Of a stretch of 54,590 bases of DNA, positions 35,191 to 44,536 are shown in pieces (the stretch's first letter is position 1; each line of letters starts with the position of its first letter). The position numbers were made by a program, and so were the translations under genes. Origin of the DNA: Burkholderiaceae bacterium (lineage in GTDB: Bacteria > Pseudomonadota > Gammaproteobacteria > Burkholderiales > Burkholderiaceae). Below the pieces are notes generated by a model that was not told where the DNA came from, made no database searches, and saw only the letters and a program-made list of their open reading frames with translations. Location: contig CANFLR010000010.1 of NCBI GenBank assembly GCA_947447945.1, forward strand, positions 1-54,590. The letters are read 5' to 3'.

Positions 35191-36200
35191 TATGAACTGC
35201 TTGTTTTTTTATTCACTGCCAACTGATAAGCTAAACGCAGCGCCTGCAGCAGGCTACCTGAATTCGCTAAGCCTTTTCCAGCAATATCAAGGGCGGTTCC
35301 ATGATCAACTGAGGTGCGAATGATTGGCAAACCCAAGGTCACATTCACGCCACCGCCAAAAGTAACAAACTTAAATGGGGCCAAACCCTGATCGTGGTAC
35401 ATCGCTACGTAAGCATCCACAAACTCTAAACTTCCAGCATCAAACATCGTGTCGCCAGGATAAGGTCCTGTTACCCGAATACCTTCTTCCTTAGCCAATT
35501 CGATCGCGGGTGAGATCAAGTCAATCTCTTCACGCCCTAGATAGCCTGATTCTCCAGCATGGGGATTTAAGCCAGCTACTCTTAACGCTGGATTGGCAAT
35601 ACCAAATTTTTGCTGCAGGTCGCGATGTACGATCTGAATGGTTTGTAAAATGCGGTCTCGCGTAAGAGAGGTGGCCACATCCTTCAGAGGTAAATGGGTC
35701 GTCATTAATGCCACTCTAAAGTCACGAGGGCATCGAATTCCTAAAAAACCAGTGGGCAAGGGTGCACATAGCATCATCACCACATGATCTATTCCGCATG
35801 CATCAGCCAAGAACTCGGTATGGCCAGTGAAAGGTACGCCTGTGTTATTGAGAATACTTTTTTGGATTGGTGCAGTAATCATGGCGTCAAAACGACCCAC
35901 TAAACAGCCTGTCACCGCAACATCCAGCATACTGAGAACATAAGGCGCATTGGCAGGATTGAGCTTTCCAGGGCTAACCGGTTGCGCAAGCTCAACGAAT
36001 TCAAACTTTAAGCGCGCCAATATATCAGAATCAATCTCTTTTGGAACGTTTAATAGGGAAGAATTTCCCAGTATGGTGATGTTCGCCTGAGATTGTTCCT
36101 TCAAAAAACTACAGGCTGCTGCAAGACTGATCTCTGGGCCAATTCCAGCAGGCTCACCAGAGCTAATGACTAAATTAACGGGGGGCGCTTGCAACATCAT
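35190..36200 (-). CDS. pdxA: 4-hydroxythreonine-4-phosphate dehydrogenase
   Basis: A 336-residue enzyme of pyridoxal phosphate synthesis. Metal-ligand histidines occur in PFTGHTEFLAD, AMYHDQGLAPFK and the loop GLNPHAGESGYLG; ISSGEPAGIGPEI is the N-terminal substrate loop. It oxidises 4-phospho-hydroxy-L-threonine with NAD(P), feeding PdxJ. Two adjacent ATGs (36200, 36197) are possible starts. It overlaps the surA end by 26 bases. Confidence 0.97.
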   Translation of the reverse strand: MMLQAPPVNLVISSGEPAGIGPEISLAAACSFLKEQSQANITILGNSSLLNVPKEIDSDILARLKFEFVELAQPVSPGKLNPANAPYVLSMLDVAVTGCLVGRFDAMITAPIQKSILNNTGVPFTGHTEFLADACGIDHVVMMLCAPLPTGFLGIRCPRDFRVALMTTHLPLKDVATSLTRDRILQTIQIVHRDLQQKFGIANPALRVAGLNPHAGESGYLGREEIDLISPAIELAKEEGIRVTGPYPGDTMFDAGSLEFVDAYVAMYHDQGLAPFKFVTFGGGVNVTLGLPIIRTSVDHGTALDIAGKGLANSGSLLQALRLAYQLAVNKKTSSS

Positions 36201-37623
36201 CTGCGTTTATGATTTTCACTGTTGCCGTGTCCCGCAACTGACGAATCCAATCTTGATAGGCTTGATCAAACTTTTTCTCACGAATGGCGGCACGTGCAAA
36301 TTCTCGTTGCCTCTCAACCGTCAATTGGGCTTCCCGACGCTCGAGCACTTGAATTAAATGCCAACCAAACTCGGTCTTAACAGGGTTGCTGACCTCGCCA
36401 ATTTGCAGACGATTCATTGCCTGATCGAATTCTGGAACCAAATCGCCTGGTCCCATCCAGCCTAAATTTCCGCCATTGGCTGCAGAACCATCTTCAGAAT
36501 ATTTCTTTGCCAGCTCGCCAAAATCAGCTGTTTTAGCACGCACCTGATCACGATAGCCTGCTAAACGACGCTCTGCATCTTGGTCCGTCAAACCAGGGCG
36601 ATTACGCAACAAAATATGTCGAGACATAGTCTGGGTAACGAGAATATTTTGTGGTGTGCTAGCAGGAGATGCTGCCGGTGACTCAGGTTGGCGAGAAGTA
36701 GTACTAGCTAAACCACGACGATCCAGAACTTTGAGCACATGATACCCAGCAGGACTTTTCACCACGGCATTAGCCAGTTGACCACCACCAGTATTACGAA
36801 TGGCCTCATAAAATAATTGTGGCAAGCGCTCTGGGGTGCGATAACCCAGTTCCTGAAACTTAATTTTTGGATTCTCTTTTGCAGCCATAGCACCAAGTTG
36901 CAGGAAATCAACATCACCACGGGCCTGTTGCAATAGGGCTTCGGCTGCTTTCTTTGCCTGCGCTTGAGTACCAGGACCGGCATCCTGGTCTACCGGGATA
37001 AAAATTTGGGCGACATCAATTTCTTCAGGTGAGCCTGGCGCCGCAGGAGCGGAACGAGAGGACTCACCACCAGACATAGATCGGATACGATCGGCAATAT
37101 AGTTGTCAATCTCAGCGTCAGAAATTTTGATATTACCCTCAACCTCACGTTCGCGAAAACGGGTGATAACAACATCCTCCCGCAGCATTTCTCTATAACG
37201 CTCAAACGAACTACCAGTAGCGATTACCTTTTGCTTAAAGTCGGCAAGGGATAATTTATTTTTTTCCGCTATATCACCAATAATTTTGTTGAGCTCTTTG
37301 TCAGAAACTACTATGCCCGTTTGCGCCGCCTCCTGTAATTGAATTTTTTCAATAATGAGGCGCTCTAGAATAGTTTTGCGCAGCACATCAGCATCTGGAA
37401 GTTTATTTCCCTGCTTTTGCAATGCGGCAATCCGATCATCAATTTCTTTACGAGTAACGTAACCGGTATTGACTACCGCTACGACGCCATCAATATTGCG
37501 AATCTTACTTTCGGAAGTAGATTTTGAGACATCCTGAGCGCTAGCAAGCCCAGTAAGCGAAGTAAGGCCTACAAGCAAAGCTTGAATCAAAATGCGTTTA
37601 AAGCTACTCAGACAAAGTGTCAT
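36175..37623 (-). CDS. surA: Periplasmic chaperone / peptidyl-prolyl isomerase SurA
   Basis: A 482-residue exported protein. The signal peptide ends near SLTGLASAQ (residue 29-30); an N-terminal SurA domain (about 40-185) and two parvulin (PpiC) domains follow (about 198-305 and 333-428; RHILLRNRPG and GWHLIQVLE in the second). It escorts outer-membrane proteins, including LptD, to the Bam complex. The longer-than-E. coli length comes from linkers rich in Ser, Ala and Pro around both PpiC domains. Start overlaps lptD stop by 4 bases (ATGA). Confidence 0.96.
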   Translation of the reverse strand: MTLCLSSFKRILIQALLVGLTSLTGLASAQDVSKSTSESKIRNIDGVVAVVNTGYVTRKEIDDRIAALQKQGNKLPDADVLRKTILERLIIEKIQLQEAAQTGIVVSDKELNKIIGDIAEKNKLSLADFKQKVIATGSSFERYREMLREDVVITRFREREVEGNIKISDAEIDNYIADRIRSMSGGESSRSAPAAPGSPEEIDVAQIFIPVDQDAGPGTQAQAKKAAEALLQQARGDVDFLQLGAMAAKENPKIKFQELGYRTPERLPQLFYEAIRNTGGGQLANAVVKSPAGYHVLKVLDRRGLASTTSRQPESPAASPASTPQNILVTQTMSRHILLRNRPGLTDQDAERRLAGYRDQVRAKTADFGELAKKYSEDGSAANGGNLGWMGPGDLVPEFDQAMNRLQIGEVSNPVKTEFGWHLIQVLERREAQLTVERQREFARAAIREKKFDQAYQDWIRQLRDTATVKIINADDVASAPR

Positions 37624-40151
37624 TGATAATTCTCATATGTTGAAGGCGGTATAGGCTTAGAAGTTGGCATGTATCCAGGAACGTTGAGCTTCATGATATC
37701 AACTGGATTGCTGCCAGCGCTACCAAAACCCCTAAATTCTATTTGGAAGAGGATTTGAGTAGTAGTAATCTGGGAAGTATTTAGCACCTGAGAATAAGCC
37801 GCGCGGAAGGTCCAGCAGTCGTGCATCCACTCCAAGGCCCCTAAAGTATTCAAGGTTCGGGTTGTCAAAGCGTCGTAGCCCCAACGTCCTAGTACTGAAA
37901 TCTCTCTCGTAATAGGCCATTGTCCCGAAACGTTGTATTGATCGGTAGTTGTAGAAGTGCCCGTTGCAGGAGCTAGCTGATTGGTTGCCCCCCAGACATT
38001 TCGGTAGCCAAAATTTAAGCTTCTACCTGGGGTCGGGCGCCAACTACCGCCAACGGTAGTTTGAACGAAGCGGTTCAATTGCGTGTTGTACTGACCAAAT
38101 GCATCAGCGCTAAAGTTCCCCAGCAATCGAACAGAACCCGAACCCAAAGTATCAGAATAACTAGTGGGGTTAGCAATCGTGCCATTGAGACCGACACGCT
38201 GACCAGTGAAATCCTGCCTTTGTGCAAGCGTAACTGAAGCACGCTCAGCGCCAGAGCTTGCCTCCAACATGCGACTAGTCAAACCACCAGTCAATTTATT
38301 GTTATCTGCAATACGATCATTACCAATGAAATTATTTTCACTAAAAATTTGCGTTACACCAAAACCACCATCAGCGGTATCGAATAATGGTGTCTGCGCC
38401 TGACTCTGAAATGGTGTGTAAACATAAAAAGCGCGAGGTTCCATAGTCACCAGCATATCGCGCCCAAAGAAGCCATGCAATTCAGCAGCATCTCTCTCAA
38501 AAGCCAAACCCGAATCCAAGCTAAAGGTAGGGATAACAAAGCCCTGAGCTGCTGGCGCTCCAGGTGTGTAGGCAGTAGCAGCATAGTTATTCGCCTGAAA
38601 GCTAACTTTAGGTGTCAGGTAATAACCGGGAGTCACTTGGGGTAAGGCTAAGGCACCTTTCACCACAGTTCGATCGGCCTGACTGTATAAATAATTTCCA
38701 TAAGCAGAACCAGCGGGCGCTGCATAGGGATTGCCATTGACGTTGTAGGCAAAGCGAGTGTAATCCGTTGAAAAGGTTGCTTTCGGGCCGGTTGGTAGTT
38801 CTAAATACTTCCCACTTGCATCCGACACTGTTGGGGTAATTTGATTGTTATAGGTAGCAGTGAGATTTGGTAAAACATTGTAAGGGGACTGAACCGTAGA
38901 GGTTGGGTCGGGCTGCAAGGTCTGAAATGTGAGCGCTCTTGCTGATACATTCCAATTGCTTAGGCTATCTGTCAATTGTTTATTCGTCCCCACTTCCTGA
39001 CGAAACTGATTGGTTATGGCGCCGGCAATACTTTGAGAAAAGTCCGTGGGGTACATATTGTCAGAAACACGTGCAATATTGGCATAGCCTGTCCAAGCTC
39101 CTGGAGTTGGTAATCCGGCTGCCGCCAGACCTCCCGTGAAGTTTTGTCGTTGCTGCCAGTCATACTTCCAACGATCGGTTCCAGTTTTTTTATCGTAAGG
39201 CAAATATTCCCCGTTCAAGGTTCCTGAATATTGCTGATCCAAAAAGCGGTATTGCGCTCCCAACTGAGTTCCACGCTGGTTCATATAACGCGGCAACAAC
39301 AACAAATCTCGATTAGGGGCAATATTGACGTAATACGGTAGGGTCGAATCCCAGCCGTTATTGGAGTTATAACCAGTGATCGGAGCTAGTATTCCTGAGC
39401 GGCGCTGATTAGAGGTGGGTACACTGAAATATGGTACATAAGCTATCGGCACATCAAAGAAGCGCATCACACCATTTGTGCCCACCATTTCTTTTTGCTC
39501 GTTGTCAATCTCAATTTTGCTGGCCGTGAAATACCAATCCAAATTTTCAGGAGTACAGGTGGTATAGGTTGCCTGATCAAATACAAAAATATCTGAAGTT
39601 TCAATCGTTAATTTTTTAGCAGTGCCATTAGCGCGGTTATCCCGTAATTCATAAGTTGGGGACTCCATCTCTCCTTCACGCGCATCTACTTTGAAACGCG
39701 CCTTCGGCCCCTTGAAAGAGGTATTGCCTTTGATTAACTCAGCATTGCCTGTCAAATTCGCAATGTCGGTATCGGGGTCATACTGAATTTCATCGGCCTT
39801 CATCACCGCACCATTACGACGAACCTGTGCACGGCCTTTTAAGTGCATATCCCTCTCAACTACCCCATCGATCACATCACTCGATGTAAAAGTGAGTGCC
39901 TTAGCATCAGAAATGGGTTGACCCACTCGTAACTGATCATCCAATTTCAGGACGGTAATTTCGCCTCGGTCTGGAATCAAAACGCTATTTGCAGAATTGG
40001 CTAAGGACTGGGGTGTTGGGGGCAGTGGTGCTGGAGCTTGAGCATGGCCTGGCAGCGCGAATGGCAGCAATGCGACCCCCATAATGACGCGCAGGGTTAC
40101 AGCTAAAAAAAGAGGGGCGCAAAGGCCGGCACGACGGCGATAATGACTCAT
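37620..40151 (-). CDS. lptD: LPS-assembly protein LptD
   Basis: An 843-residue outer-membrane protein. A signal peptide covers about residues 1-37 (cleavage near GHAQA), then a periplasmic OstA/LptA-like domain (about 85-215) and a C-terminal beta-barrel. The mature chain has only two Cys, in TTCTPEN and MHDCWTF, enough for a single disulfide between the periplasmic domain and the barrel, where E. coli has four. With LptE it inserts LPS in the outer leaflet. First gene of its operon; a TATAAT at 40174-40169 lies just upstream. Confidence 0.95.
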   Translation of the reverse strand: MSHYRRRAGLCAPLFLAVTLRVIMGVALLPFALPGHAQAPAPLPPTPQSLANSANSVLIPDRGEITVLKLDDQLRVGQPISDAKALTFTSSDVIDGVVERDMHLKGRAQVRRNGAVMKADEIQYDPDTDIANLTGNAELIKGNTSFKGPKARFKVDAREGEMESPTYELRDNRANGTAKKLTIETSDIFVFDQATYTTCTPENLDWYFTASKIEIDNEQKEMVGTNGVMRFFDVPIAYVPYFSVPTSNQRRSGILAPITGYNSNNGWDSTLPYYVNIAPNRDLLLLPRYMNQRGTQLGAQYRFLDQQYSGTLNGEYLPYDKKTGTDRWKYDWQQRQNFTGGLAAAGLPTPGAWTGYANIARVSDNMYPTDFSQSIAGAITNQFRQEVGTNKQLTDSLSNWNVSARALTFQTLQPDPTSTVQSPYNVLPNLTATYNNQITPTVSDASGKYLELPTGPKATFSTDYTRFAYNVNGNPYAAPAGSAYGNYLYSQADRTVVKGALALPQVTPGYYLTPKVSFQANNYAATAYTPGAPAAQGFVIPTFSLDSGLAFERDAAELHGFFGRDMLVTMEPRAFYVYTPFQSQAQTPLFDTADGGFGVTQIFSENNFIGNDRIADNNKLTGGLTSRMLEASSGAERASVTLAQRQDFTGQRVGLNGTIANPTSYSDTLGSGSVRLLGNFSADAFGQYNTQLNRFVQTTVGGSWRPTPGRSLNFGYRNVWGATNQLAPATGTSTTTDQYNVSGQWPITREISVLGRWGYDALTTRTLNTLGALEWMHDCWTFRAAYSQVLNTSQITTTQILFQIEFRGFGSAGSNPVDIMKLNVPGYMPTSKPIPPSTYENYQ

Positions 40152-40168
40152 AGATCCAGACCCACACT

Positions 40169-40174
40169 ATTATA
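40169..40174 (-). promoter_or_regulatory. Candidate -10 element for lptD
   Basis: A perfect TATAAT on the minus strand, 18 bases before the lptD ATG. No good -35 hexamer is found at 16-18 bases spacing, and the resulting leader would be very short, so support is modest. The site lies in the gap to the divergent amgK. Confidence 0.35.
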
Positions 40175-40184
40175 CGAATCGACC

Positions 40185-41189
40185 ATGACTGACGCTCGCT
40201 TGAACACCCTCCGAAACTGGCTAGAAGGCCTCAAAGCTAACTGGCAATTAGATCTCGCTACTTTGGCGCCCGCTTCTGCCGATGCCAGCTTTAGGCGATA
40301 TTTCCGACTTGAGTCCAAAAACCCCGATTTTGGCACCCTGATCGTGATGGATGCACCCCCTCAATATGAGCCATTAGATGCCTTTATCCAGGTCGATCTT
40401 TTGCTATCCCAGGCCACTTTAAATGTGCCCCAAATTCTGGAAAAAAATCTAGTGGATGGCTTTTTATTGCTCAATGATTTGGGCAATGAAACCTACCTCT
40501 CTGCGCTCGATGAGCAGACTGCTGACTCCCTCTATCGAGATGCAACTGCCGCATTGATCAAAATGCAATTGGCTAGTAAGCCCGATGTACTGCCAAATTA
40601 CGATACTGCATTATTGCAGCGTGAACTCGATTTATTTCCAGAGTGGTATTTGAAAAAGCATCTTCAAATGCAATTGAGCCAGCAACAAGATGAACAAGTC
40701 AAAAAAGCTTTTGAGCTCATCATCCAAAATAATTTAGCACAAGCCAAAGTCTACGTGCACCGGGATTACCATTCACGCAACCTCATGGTCAGCAAAAAAA
40801 ATAATCCTGGTGTTCTCGATTTCCAAGATGCTGTCTATGGGCCAATTACTTATGACGCAGCTTCATTATGGCGTGATGCTTATATTGCATGGCCAGAAGA
40901 AAAGGTGATCGATTGGGTGATTAAATTTTGGGAAGAAGGTCGCAGAGCTGGGCTAGCTATGCCAGTTGATTTTGGTGACTTCTATCGCGATTTTGAGTGG
41001 ATGGGATTGCAACGTCACCTTAAGGTACTCGGCATCTTTGCAAGATTGTTTCATCGAGACGGCAAAGATGGTTATCTGAAAGACATCCCATTGGTTTTGA
41101 AATACGCCATTGCTACGGCTAATCGTTATATAGAATTAAAACCTTTGGCACGCATTTTAGAGTCAACCCGTACAAATCAAGATGGCTAA
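40185..41189 (+). CDS. amgK: N-acetylmuramate/N-acetylglucosamine kinase AmgK
   Basis: From the ATG at 40185 the product has 334 residues; the ATG at 40143 would overlap lptD and is less likely. It has the aminoglycoside phosphotransferase fold: VHRDYHSRNLMV (catalytic Asp), VLDFQDAVYGP (metal Asp) and DASFRRYFRL near the N-terminus. AmgK phosphorylates MurNAc at C1 in peptidoglycan recycling. Assignment rests on the fold plus overlap (8 bases) with murU and the divergent lptD, a conserved arrangement in Pseudomonas and Burkholderiales. Confidence 0.9.
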   Translation: MTDARLNTLRNWLEGLKANWQLDLATLAPASADASFRRYFRLESKNPDFGTLIVMDAPPQYEPLDAFIQVDLLLSQATLNVPQILEKNLVDGFLLLNDLGNETYLSALDEQTADSLYRDATAALIKMQLASKPDVLPNYDTALLQRELDLFPEWYLKKHLQMQLSQQQDEQVKKAFELIIQNNLAQAKVYVHRDYHSRNLMVSKKNNPGVLDFQDAVYGPITYDAASLWRDAYIAWPEEKVIDWVIKFWEEGRRAGLAMPVDFGDFYRDFEWMGLQRHLKVLGIFARLFHRDGKDGYLKDIPLVLKYAIATANRYIELKPLARILESTRTNQDG

Positions 41190-41898
41190 TTCGCAATCAT
41201 TATCTTGCCTACTACTTGCCGCCGGCAGGGGTGAGCGCATGCGACCACTTACAGATAACTTACCAAAGCCACTTCTCAAGATTCAGAATAAGTCTTTATT
41301 GCAATGGCATCTCGAGGCACTTTCTCAGGCTGGGGTTAAAGATATTGTCATCAACCATGCCTGGCTTGGCCAGAAAATTGAAGATGCTTTTTCGGATGGG
41401 GCACAACTTGGCGTGAGAATTCAATACTCTCCTGAGGGCAAGGCCCTAGAGACTGCTGGCGGAATATGTAAAGCCTTGCCACTGCTTGATCCCAATGATT
41501 ACTTTCTTGTCATCAATGGCGATGTTTTTTGTCCAGGCTTTCCAATTGAGCGACTTCTGGCAACGCTTAGCGCCCTGCAAGGCGCTCCAAAACCACCCTT
41601 GGCCCACTTAGTCATGGTTCCCAATCCACCCCAACACCCTGACGGGGACTTTTACTTGAGCCATTCTCAAGTCAGCAACACAGAGTCCGCTGGGGCTGAA
41701 AAACTCACCTTTTCTGGGATTGGCATCTACCATAAGAGCTTATTTGCCGGCCTTGAGATAGGAATTCCAGCAAAACTTGCCCCACTGCTACGGACAGCAA
41801 TGAAGGACAATCAAGTCTTTGGTGAAAAATATCTCGGGCCATGGCACGATGTAGGAAGCCCTGAACGCTTGCAAGAACTGAATGCAGCCTATGAATGA
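41182..41898 (+). CDS. murU: N-acetylmuramate-1-phosphate uridylyltransferase MurU
   Basis: A 238-residue sugar-1-phosphate nucleotidyltransferase. LLLAAGRGERMRPLTDNLPKP is the nucleotide-binding signature, EGKALETAGGI and VINGDVF the substrate and metal sites. It converts MurNAc-1-P to UDP-MurNAc, which bypasses MurA and lowers fosfomycin sensitivity in species that have the pathway. Overlaps amgK upstream and pepP downstream. Confidence 0.9.
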   Translation: MANSQSLSCLLLAAGRGERMRPLTDNLPKPLLKIQNKSLLQWHLEALSQAGVKDIVINHAWLGQKIEDAFSDGAQLGVRIQYSPEGKALETAGGICKALPLLDPNDYFLVINGDVFCPGFPIERLLATLSALQGAPKPPLAHLVMVPNPPQHPDGDFYLSHSQVSNTESAGAEKLTFSGIGIYHKSLFAGLEIGIPAKLAPLLRTAMKDNQVFGEKYLGPWHDVGSPERLQELNAAYE

Positions 41899-43234
41899 AA
41901 CTGATCTTTATCAACATCGCAGAGTCGCTTTAGCAAAACACATTCGCACCAATACCGGTGGTGGCATTGCCATCATTGCAACAGCGCCTGAACTCTCTCG
42001 CAATCGTGATAGCGAGTTTCCCTATCGTCACGATAGTGATTTCTTTTATCTCACCGGGTTTGAAGAGCCAGGTGCAACACTCGTCATCACCGTTTCTCAA
42101 ACTGCCTATGAGACGCATCTCTTTTGTAGACCCAAAGATCCAGAACGAGAGATCTGGGATGGTATTCGCCTTGGCCCTCAAGCTGCCCCAAGTACTTTAG
42201 GGGTTGATTTTGCTTACAGCAATACTGAACTAGATGCGAAGTTGGCCGAACTATTTGCCAATCAAAATGCCGTATACACCCGGCTAGCAGAAAGTGGTGA
42301 GAGCGATCGCCGTTTGCGTCATTGGATGAAACAAGCTCGCCAACAAGTTCGTGCCGGAATCAATCCACCCTCAGAATTTCATGATATTGAAGCGATCATT
42401 CATGAGATGCGCCTGTTCAAAGATCCATTCGAAATTGAAACCATGCGACGTGCTGCAACGATTTCTGCGCGCGCCCACGTCCGTGCCATGCAAATCTGCA
42501 AACCCGGTATGCGCGAATATCAACTAGAAGCGGAACTGCTCCACGAATTTCGCAATAGCGGAGCGCAAAGTGTTGCCTATAACAGTATTGTTGCAGGCGG
42601 GGCAAACTCCTGCATCTTGCACTATCGTGCTGGATCTACCGAGTTACGTAGTGGCGATCTTTGCCTAATTGATGCTGGCTGTGAGCTTGATAGTTACGCA
42701 TCTGATATTACCCGTACCTTTCCAGTTAACGGTAAATTTAGCGGGCCTCAACGCGCGCTATATGACATTACCTTGGCAGCTCAAGAAGCGGCTATTGCTG
42801 TGACAAAAGCTGGCAATACTTTTATACAACCTCATGATGCTGCACTCAAAGTGCTTACCCAAGGTTTACTCGATGAAAAGCTCCTCAAACTCTCGGAATT
42901 AGGCTCACTTGACAACGCCATAGAGACTGCTGCCTATCGTCGCTTTTACATGCATAGAACTTCGCATTGGTTGGGTATGGATGTTCATGATGTAGGTTCA
43001 TACCGCGAACTGAGCTCCTTAACTCAAAAGCCATGGCGCACTCTTCAAACTGGCATGGTTATTACCATTGAGCCTGGACTTTATGTTCGCCCGGCTGAAG
43101 ATGTAGATGAACGGTTTTGGAATATCGGCATTCGGATTGAAGATGATGCTGTGATCAATGATGCTGGTTGTGAATTAATTTCTCGAGGTGTTCCAGTTAA
43201 GGCAGATGAAATTGAAGCCTTAATGAAGCATTAG
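41891..43234 (+). CDS. pepP: Xaa-Pro aminopeptidase PepP
   Basis: From the ATG at 41891 the product has 447 residues; an ATG at 41882 is an in-frame alternative. Either start overlaps murU by a few bases. A pitabread-fold M24B peptidase with an N-terminal AMP_N domain (FPYRHDSDFFYLTGFEEPGA). Metal ligands are visible in LIDAGCELDSYASDITRTFP (two Asp), HRTSHWLGMDVHD (His), TIEPGLYV (Glu) and GIRIEDD (Glu). It removes N-terminal residues preceding proline, in the cytoplasm. Confidence 0.95.
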   Translation: MNETDLYQHRRVALAKHIRTNTGGGIAIIATAPELSRNRDSEFPYRHDSDFFYLTGFEEPGATLVITVSQTAYETHLFCRPKDPEREIWDGIRLGPQAAPSTLGVDFAYSNTELDAKLAELFANQNAVYTRLAESGESDRRLRHWMKQARQQVRAGINPPSEFHDIEAIIHEMRLFKDPFEIETMRRAATISARAHVRAMQICKPGMREYQLEAELLHEFRNSGAQSVAYNSIVAGGANSCILHYRAGSTELRSGDLCLIDAGCELDSYASDITRTFPVNGKFSGPQRALYDITLAAQEAAIAVTKAGNTFIQPHDAALKVLTQGLLDEKLLKLSELGSLDNAIETAAYRRFYMHRTSHWLGMDVHDVGSYRELSSLTQKPWRTLQTGMVITIEPGLYVRPAEDVDERFWNIGIRIEDDAVINDAGCELISRGVPVKADEIEALMKH

Positions 43235-43247
43235 CCCTACAGATGTC

Positions 43248-44417
43248 ATGAGTGAAAATCATTACGACATATTGATCCATGGTGGTGGCCCCGTTGGCCT
43301 GGCTTGTGCAGCGTGGTGCCTGCAAAAATATCCAGAAGCAAAACTACTGCTGCTAGACCGTAACCCTATGCATGATGTCGATCTAGCCTCCACTGATAGC
43401 AGGGGGATTGCACTATCTCATGGCAGTAAATTACTCCTGGACACCATCAATGCATGGCCCAAGGAGTCTGCCCCCATTCACCGCGTGCACGTTTCGCAAG
43501 CTGGTCGATTTGGACGAGCTCTCATGACTCGCGAAGAATTACAGCAAGACGCTTTAGGTCACATAATTCGATATCGTGATATCCATCTTGCATTACGCCA
43601 AGCATTAAGGGCGATTCAGGATGAGCTCATGATTTCTACGTCGCATTTTGCGTGGCGACATCTTGAGAAGGATGCCCCGCTACCCGACATCACGGCTACC
43701 TGCATTGTTCATGCCGAGGGTGGCTTATTTACTAAACAAGACTGGGTTGAATCTGGTAGAGACTATGGTCAATCTGCATTAGTAGGCTTAATTGAAGTAG
43801 AAAATGCTGCGCCTCATCAAGCATGGGAACGCTTTACCTCGGAAGGTCCTCTAGCAGTTCTGCCTAGTCACTATGGCGCTAATATTCTTAATCTAGTCTG
43901 GTGTGGCTCTCCTGAGTCTTCAAAACAACGGTTAAACCTTAGTGATGCAGATTTTTTGGTAGCGCTACACAATGCCTTTGGATCACGGATTGGTAAGTTC
44001 TTAAAAGTTCAAGATCGTCGCCTCTACACATTAGGACTTAATTACCGCAAAGACATCGCCAAACAAAATGAAGTTTGGATAGGCAATGCCGCCCAGACTC
44101 TGCATCCCGTTGCAGGGCAGGGGCTCAATCTTGGCTTACGAGATGCCTATCTTCTGGCAGAGACTTTAGTAGGATTTTTAAGCTACTCGCCAGCAAAATA
44201 TACTCCCGAACAGATTGAAAATGCGCTCACAAAATACGCTAAAAGTCGTCAGGTTGACCGTTCAACGACTATCGGCCTCACGGACCTCATGGCCAGAGTA
44301 TTTACCTCAAACTTACTACCCATTGTGATTGCGCGAGGATTGGCTTTATCAGCCCTGCAATGGCTTCCCCCGGTCAAAACAGCCTTAGCTCGCCAAATGA
44401 TGTTTGGGCGCCGCTAG
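43248..44417 (+). CDS. UbiH/UbiF-family FAD-dependent hydroxylase
   Basis: A 389-residue flavoprotein monooxygenase. HYDILIHGGGPVGLACAAW is the Rossmann FAD site, DSRGIALSHGS the second conserved stretch, and GNAAQTLHPVAGQGLNLGLRD the third (GD-type) FAD motif. Family members hydroxylate the ubiquinone ring; placement after pepP matches pepP-ubiH of E. coli, so UbiH is the best guess, but UbiF or UbiI activity cannot be excluded. 13 bases after pepP. Confidence 0.88.
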   Translation: MSENHYDILIHGGGPVGLACAAWCLQKYPEAKLLLLDRNPMHDVDLASTDSRGIALSHGSKLLLDTINAWPKESAPIHRVHVSQAGRFGRALMTREELQQDALGHIIRYRDIHLALRQALRAIQDELMISTSHFAWRHLEKDAPLPDITATCIVHAEGGLFTKQDWVESGRDYGQSALVGLIEVENAAPHQAWERFTSEGPLAVLPSHYGANILNLVWCGSPESSKQRLNLSDADFLVALHNAFGSRIGKFLKVQDRRLYTLGLNYRKDIAKQNEVWIGNAAQTLHPVAGQGLNLGLRDAYLLAETLVGFLSYSPAKYTPEQIENALTKYAKSRQVDRSTTIGLTDLMARVFTSNLLPIVIARGLALSALQWLPPVKTALARQMMFGRR

Positions 44418-44536
44418 GGCCCTCTCATCTCGCCATTGGATCTGCCTATTTTTTAAGCAAATTGATGTTAATTTGTGCTAAAGTGTCAGGCTTTCCACGA
44501 CACCTTAAGTCTGCCTCCCGACCGCCCTAGTTTGAT

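Noticed and set aside
40143-40184. Upstream ATG for amgK at 40143
   Set aside because: It overlaps the lptD start codon region on the other strand, and the extra 14 residues look unlike AmgK; the ATG at 40185 gives the expected length.
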